From the NCBI RefSeq assembly GCF_037126265.1, contig NZ_JAYLLN010000002.1, positions 62,001 through 126,000 on the forward strand: a stretch of DNA of 64,000 bases. Direction: 5' to 3'. The translations under genes were made by a program, and so were the position numbers. How positions within the stretch are numbered: the stretch's first letter is position 1; every line of letters begins with the position of its first letter. A model generated the notes under the pieces. The model saw nothing but the letters and a program-made list of their open reading frames with translations. It did not search any database and was not told the origin of the DNA. The DNA comes from Sphingobacterium tenebrionis. GTDB lineage: Bacteria; Bacteroidota; Bacteroidia; Sphingobacteriales; Sphingobacteriaceae. Below, in pieces: positions 59,972 through 64,000 of the stretch.

Positions 59972-60451
59972 ATGAATAGACGGACGGCGCTAAAGCAGTT
60001 TTTCGTGCTGGCAGGGGGAATCTGGATTGCTTCCTCTTGCGACTTCAGCGCGGAAGCCCCCAGCATAGCATTAAAACAGATCAAACTGACCAAGGCCGAT
60101 GAGGAACTCTTGGCAGAACTGTTGGAAACCATCATCCCCAAAACCGATAGCCCTGGAGCAAAAGATTTAAAACTGCACCTCTTCGTCATGAAGATGGTCG
60201 ATGATTGCGAAAGTCCCGAAAACCAGGAGGCTTTCCTAAAGGGGCTAAAAGCGGTGCCTAAACCTCAAAATAATCCTCAAACCGAATTGATGAGCTATTT
60301 GGAAGGTCTTCCAAAGGACGATGTCTTTCTCCGCATCCTGAAAAGACGCGGTATCCAAGGCTATAAGAATTCCGAATACGTGATGAAGAATAAATTGATC
60401 TATGAACTGGTTCCTGCTAGGTATGATGGGGCGTTAAAAATCAAGGCATAA
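59972..60451 (+). CDS. Gluconate 2-dehydrogenase subunit 3 family protein
   Basis: 159 residues. N-terminal MNRRTALKQFFVLAGGIWIASSC combines a twin-arginine-like start with a lipobox, so it may be an exported lipoprotein. The body (LTKADEELLAELLETIIPKTDSPGAKDLKLHLFV) matches the small subunit of membrane-bound sugar dehydrogenases. It is located 2 bp before the GMC oxidoreductase gene, its expected catalytic partner. Confidence 0.9.
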   Translation: MNRRTALKQFFVLAGGIWIASSCDFSAEAPSIALKQIKLTKADEELLAELLETIIPKTDSPGAKDLKLHLFVMKMVDDCESPENQEAFLKGLKAVPKPQNNPQTELMSYLEGLPKDDVFLRILKRRGIQGYKNSEYVMKNKLIYELVPARYDGALKIKA

Positions 60452-60453
60452 AA

Positions 60454-62169
60454 ATGGCAAATCTGAATATAGATACACGAGATAACCGCACTTACGATGC
60501 CATCGTGATCGGTTCTGGAATCAGTGGGGGATGGACAGCTAAGGAATTGTGTGAAAAGGGGCTGAAAACTTTGGTCCTGGAACGTGGAAGGGATGTGAAA
60601 CATGTAAAGGATTATCCCACCACGAACCTCTATCCTTGGGAATTTGAACATCGGAATGAACTGCCCTATGCGGTAAAACAGGAAAACCCGATCGTTAACC
60701 GTTGCTATGCTTTTCATGAGGATGCCGCTCATTTTTTTGTGAAGGATAAGGAGCATCCCTATGTGCAGGAAAAGCCCTTCGATTGGATCAGGGGGTATCA
60801 GGTAGGGGGTAAATCCTTGCTTTGGGCAAGACAGACCCAGCGATGGTCGGACTTTGATTTTGAAGGTCCTGCCAGAGATGGATTTGCCGTGGATTGGCCA
60901 ATCCGCTATGCGGATATCAAACCTTGGTACGATCATGTGGAACGTTTTGCCGGTATTGCAGGGGATAGGGATGGTCTTCCGGAATTACCGGATGGGGAAT
61001 TCCTACCGGCCTATCCGCTAAACATCGTCGAAAAATATTTCAAACAGCAAGTGGAGCAGAAATATCCCGAAAGAAAGGTGATCTCTGCCCGCTGTGCGCA
61101 CCTATCCCATGCCAATCAGATTCACATCGATCAAGGCAGGGTGAAATGTCAAAATAGAACCTTATGCCAGCGAGGCTGTCCCTTTGGAGGTTATTTCAGT
61201 TCGAATGCCTCTACCTTACCCTGGGCAGCAAAGACTGGAAATATGACCTTACGACCAAATTCCGTCGTGCATTCTATTTTATATGATGAAAGCAAGGGGA
61301 AGGCAATAGGGGTAAAAGTCATCGACAAGGACAGCAAAGAAGAAATCGATTTCTTCGCGAAAGTAATCTTCCTGAATGCTGCGGCACTCAATTCCAATTT
61401 ATTGCTGCTGAATTCCACCTCCCAACGTTTTCCAAATGGTTTGGGAAATGATAGTGGTACGCTGGGTAAATATGTGGCCTTCCACAATTACAGCGCAAGG
61501 ATTTCTGCGGAGTATGAAGGCTATCTGGATTATAAAACCGATGGTAGGAACCCTGCCGGTGGTGGTTATATCCCGAGATTCCGTAACCTGCATAAACAGG
61601 AAACGGATTATCTACGGGGCTATGCTGCTGGTTTTGGAGCCTACCGTTCCTCTTATTCGGATGAATCTGGATTAGGGATTTCGCTTAAGGAATCCATCCT
61701 CAACCCGAAGCTTGGAAACTGGGGCGTGGGTTCGCATATGATGGGGGAGACCATACCGAAGGCTTCTAATTATGTAGCCTTGGATGGAAAGGAGAAAGAT
61801 GAATGGGGAATGCCATTGTTGCGGGTGTCGGTTGATTACGATGATAATGATAATAAGATGAAGAAGGATTATCTCGATACGATGGAAGAGATGTTCCTGG
61901 CAGCAGGTTTTAAGAATATCCAACGTAATGATGCCTGGCAGGCACCGGGATTGGATATCCACGAAATGGGCGGCGTAAGGATGGGCCTGGATCCGAAGAC
62001 CTCCATGTTGAACAAATGGCACCAGCTACACGCCTGTAAAAATGTATATGTGACGGATGGTTCGAGCATGACCTCGACATCCACCCAGAACCCTTCCCTG
62101 ACTTATATGGCTTTTGCAGCAAGGGCCGTAGATCATGCTGTTTCAGAACTTAAAAAAGGAAATTTATAA
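60454..62169 (+). CDS. GMC-family FAD oxidoreductase (sugar dehydrogenase large subunit)
   Basis: 571 residues. FAD motif YDAIVIGSGISGGWTAKELCEKG, GGKSLLWARQTQRWSDFDFE, a Cys-containing CQNRTLCQRGCPFGGYFSS, LNAAALNSNLLLLNSTS and the GMC C-terminal HEMGGVRMG ... NVYVTDGSSMTSTSTQNPSLTYMA. It oxidises a sugar or polyol, passing electrons to the membrane chain via the subunit-3 partner. It has no signal of its own and may be exported with subunit 3. The next gene starts after one base. Confidence 0.95.
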   Translation: MANLNIDTRDNRTYDAIVIGSGISGGWTAKELCEKGLKTLVLERGRDVKHVKDYPTTNLYPWEFEHRNELPYAVKQENPIVNRCYAFHEDAAHFFVKDKEHPYVQEKPFDWIRGYQVGGKSLLWARQTQRWSDFDFEGPARDGFAVDWPIRYADIKPWYDHVERFAGIAGDRDGLPELPDGEFLPAYPLNIVEKYFKQQVEQKYPERKVISARCAHLSHANQIHIDQGRVKCQNRTLCQRGCPFGGYFSSNASTLPWAAKTGNMTLRPNSVVHSILYDESKGKAIGVKVIDKDSKEEIDFFAKVIFLNAAALNSNLLLLNSTSQRFPNGLGNDSGTLGKYVAFHNYSARISAEYEGYLDYKTDGRNPAGGGYIPRFRNLHKQETDYLRGYAAGFGAYRSSYSDESGLGISLKESILNPKLGNWGVGSHMMGETIPKASNYVALDGKEKDEWGMPLLRVSVDYDDNDNKMKKDYLDTMEEMFLAAGFKNIQRNDAWQAPGLDIHEMGGVRMGLDPKTSMLNKWHQLHACKNVYVTDGSSMTSTSTQNPSLTYMAFAARAVDHAVSELKKGNL

Positions 62170-62170
62170 G

Positions 62171-63358
62171 ATGAGAATAATCAACCTAACCAACCTGTTT
62201 TTTTTCTTATTTATCCTGGATACGGGCTTTGCGTCAGCACAGCCCAAACCGGCTAAACTTAGCCCACAACAAAGGGCTCAAATTATTTTGGATTCCATCT
62301 ATACCCATTATGCGGTGAATGGAAGTTTCTTGTTGCGCGAAAATTATCCTTTTGATGCAGGCTATCAGGCCAGTTATCTGGGGGATAATAAACCCGCTCC
62401 GAAAGGGAATGCGTATTCCTACCTCTGGCCATTTTCCGGTACTTTATCTGCGCAGGTGGCTCTTTTGGAAAGCCAACCTAAGAACAAGGCCAAGAGGAAG
62501 GAGATCGATATGAAGGTATTGACCGGATTGGAGGAGTATATAGACCAAAGAGCACCGGTGGGCTATGCTTCCTATGTACGAACGGCACGGCAATCGGATC
62601 GGTTTTACGATGATAATGTCTGGCTGGGGATAGATTTTGCGGATCTGTACTTAGCTACCAAAGACAAAAAGTACTTGGCGAAATCGGAAGAAATCTGGCG
62701 CTTTGTGGCGAGCGGGATGGATGATAAATTAGGCGGAGGGATTTATTGGTGTGAACAAAAAAAGGAATCAAAGAATACCTGTTCCAATGCACCAGGTGTT
62801 GTTTTTTTGATGAAACTATATCAGGCAACCAAGAAGAAAACGTATTTGGATCAAGCTGTTTCCTTGTATGCTTGGACGAAGAAAAACCTACAGGATCCGA
62901 CGGACCATTTGTATTTTGATCATGTGACCTTGTCGGGGAAGATCGGAAGGGCGAAATTTCCTTATAACTCCGGACAGATGTTGCAGGCTGCGGTGTTGTT
63001 GTATGAAGTAGGGAAGGAGAAGAGGTATTTGGAAGATGCGCAAGCCATTGCGAAATCTGCTCATGGATATTTTTTCCATGACGAGGAGGAAAGGGCAGGG
63101 AAAAGGTTCAGGTTATTGAAGAATTCGGATATTTGGTTTATTGCGGTGATGATGAGGGGATTTGTGGAGTTGTACCAGGTGGATAGGGATCCGGTTTATT
63201 TGCAGAGTTTTAAGGATAATTTGGATTATGCCTGGGAAAATCTGAAGGATGAGAATGGATTGTTCTATAAGGATTGGAAAGGAGAACGGAAAAACAATAA
63301 GAAATGGTTGCTTGATCAAGCCGCCATGGCGGAAATGAACGCAAGGTTAAAATTTTAG
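62171..63358 (+). CDS. Secreted GH76-like (alpha-1,6-mannanase type) protein
   Basis: 395 residues from the ATG at 62171; an earlier ATG overlaps the GMC gene and gives a poorer signal. Sec signal MRIINLTNLFFFLFILDTGFASAQ. The alpha/alpha-barrel has DRFYDDNVWLGIDFADLYLATKDKKYL, with the adjacent Asp pair expected in GH76, LGGGIYWCEQ, and FPYNSGQMLQAAVLLYEVGKEKRYL. Family enzymes cut alpha-1,6-mannan. It is the third gene of an operon with the sugar dehydrogenase pair. Confidence 0.85.
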   Translation: MRIINLTNLFFFLFILDTGFASAQPKPAKLSPQQRAQIILDSIYTHYAVNGSFLLRENYPFDAGYQASYLGDNKPAPKGNAYSYLWPFSGTLSAQVALLESQPKNKAKRKEIDMKVLTGLEEYIDQRAPVGYASYVRTARQSDRFYDDNVWLGIDFADLYLATKDKKYLAKSEEIWRFVASGMDDKLGGGIYWCEQKKESKNTCSNAPGVVFLMKLYQATKKKTYLDQAVSLYAWTKKNLQDPTDHLYFDHVTLSGKIGRAKFPYNSGQMLQAAVLLYEVGKEKRYLEDAQAIAKSAHGYFFHDEEERAGKRFRLLKNSDIWFIAVMMRGFVELYQVDRDPVYLQSFKDNLDYAWENLKDENGLFYKDWKGERKNNKKWLLDQAAMAEMNARLKF

Positions 63359-63390
63359 GTTTTTTTGTGGGTAGGACCTCATTGAAGGGG

Positions 63391-63585
63391 TTAGCGTCAT
63401 TGCGAGGAGGTACTTTCCGCGTCATTGCGAGGAGGTACGACGAAGCAATCTTTCTCCATGTCATGCTGAGCGCAGTCGAAGCATCTGTTCGTATGCAACC
63501 GTTCAGATCCTTCGACGATGCGCAGGATGACACAGTCCAAAGATTGCTTCGTTCCTCGCAATGACGGAGTGATTCGCAATGACGG
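63391..63585. repeat. Palindromic intergenic repeat, copy R7 (long form with nested palindrome)
   Basis: Outer arms CGTCATTGCGAGGAGGTACG... (preceded by a partial extra arm) and AAAGATTGCTTCGTTCCTCG...; inner halves ATGCT/AGCAT (63463/63480) and ATCCT/AGGAT (63507/63524), each with 12 loop bases. An extra ATTCGCAATGACGG terminus follows on the right. It lies 32 bp after the GH76-like gene. Confidence 0.95.
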
Positions 63586-63689
63586 GGAAAAGTACAAGAA
63601 ACAGTAACCAAACCTATGATTTTCGCTATAAAATCATGCTTAAAGCATATTTAAACCGTGTTTTTATATGCCAAACATACATTTTACAT

Positions 63690-63821
63690 ACTTTCACATT
63701 ACTTTCATCCTACTTTCGCTCGGAAGGAAACCACCACTCAACCAATCCTTAACCACCACTCAACCACTGCTCAACCACCCCTCAACCAATTTCCAACAAC
63801 CTACCACCACCCAACCCCCTC
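63690..63821. repeat. 11-bp-period array C
   Basis: In steps of 11 from 63690: ACTTTCACATT, ACTTTCATCCT, ACTTTCGCTCG, GAAGGAAACCA, CCACTCAACCA, ATCCTTAACCA, CCACTCAACCA, CTGCTCAACCA, CCCCTCAACCA, ATTTCCAACAA, CCTACCACCAC. Six consecutive units end in AACCA. An open frame of 69 codons across it is only a by-product of the low complexity. Confidence 0.9.
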
Positions 63822-63831
63822 CACCTCAACA

Positions 63832-64000
63832 TTTAACATAATTTTTCCAATTTTTTCCAAAAATTAACAACTCATGGATAATAAATCTATTTAGCCAGCG
63901 TTTTAATCTTACTGTAACTAATCTGATACAAATCTTACTAAAAAACTAAACCGTTTTAGTAATTACATTGAAACATATAAACCTTTAAATAATTATATAC
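63832..64000. other. AT-rich region at the right edge
   Basis: No gene is visible. It contains an inverted repeat TTACTAAAA / TTTTAGTAA (63935-63943 and 63954-63962). It probably holds the promoter or operator of a gene that starts beyond the window. Confidence 0.4.

Noticed and set aside
63690..63821. CRISPR array
   Set aside because: Repeats are 11 bp with no spacers of constant length and no cas genes.
63658..63867. 69-codon open frame across array C
   Set aside because: The residues follow the 11-bp nucleotide repeat and contain only low-complexity Thr, Pro, His and Asn; there is no protein-like pattern.
1..64000. tRNA or rRNA genes
   Set aside because: No GTTCRANYC-type T-loop with matching acceptor stem was noticed in the intergenic regions; a tRNAscan run would be needed to exclude one fully.

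Overview
The window is a 64 kb piece of a Bacteroidota chromosome, most likely from the family Sphingobacteriaceae (Sphingobacterium or Pedobacter type). The evidence is a SusC/SusD pair, many signal-peptidase-II lipoproteins, two fucosidase families, a b558-type succinate dehydrogenase, moderate GC content, and promoters that fit the Bacteroidota -7 consensus TAnnTTTG. I saw no tRNA, rRNA, CRISPR array, insertion sequence or prophage. Nearly all of the window is ordinary chromosomal coding DNA; the unusual material is between genes.

Layout. 1-4173: 3' part of a SusC-type TonB receptor and its SusD lipoprotein. 4310-8080: a very large multi-spanning histidine kinase. 8168-11744: succinate dehydrogenase operon (sdhC-sdhA-sdhB). 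11942-14343: outer-membrane barrel, a small CsbD-like gene with csaA and tadA, then superoxide dismutase. 14881-19074: pruA, and a DUF5687-type ABC permease with its ATPase. 19209-24358 (minus strand): metallophosphoesterase, recA, nth, a small unknown gene, and a subtilase. 24483-26639: prolyl oligopeptidase. 27443-30768: an arginine biosynthesis operon (N-acyltransferase, argG, argC) behind a long leader. 31235-34722: His-rich lipoprotein, hemL, sucC. 34837-36267: OsmC and a LacI regulator. 36299-41037: tight operon lolD, pre-ATP-grasp protein, degenerate HAD protein and two S41 proteases, one with an in-frame stop. 41109-43650: SGNH hydrolase and FadL porin. 43828-50163: tpx, metZ, FAH-family hydrolase, M23 peptidase, bcp, glyS. 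50216-54288: membrane-anchored AraC regulator, CotH-like lipoprotein, unknown lipoprotein. 54406-58656: GH95 and GH29 alpha-L-fucosidases. 58913-63358: small membrane protein, HAD phosphatase, gluconate-dehydrogenase-type subunit 3, GMC oxidoreductase and a GH76-like protein. 63359-64000: repeats only.

The most interesting signals are non-coding. (1) The arginine operon leader encodes a 44-residue peptide with six Arg codons, five of them CGA, ending inside a set of mutually exclusive hairpins; this looks like an arginine-sensing attenuator. (2) Seven copies of a palindromic intergenic repeat sit almost always between convergent genes. Four of them hold a second palindrome whose eight half-arms each fold as a 5-bp stem with exactly 12 loop bases, with compensatory base changes in every arm. 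(3) Three intergenic regions carry arrays with a strict 11-bp period but different unit sequences. (4) One S41 protease has an in-frame TAA followed by 77 codons that align with the tail of its neighbouring paralogue.
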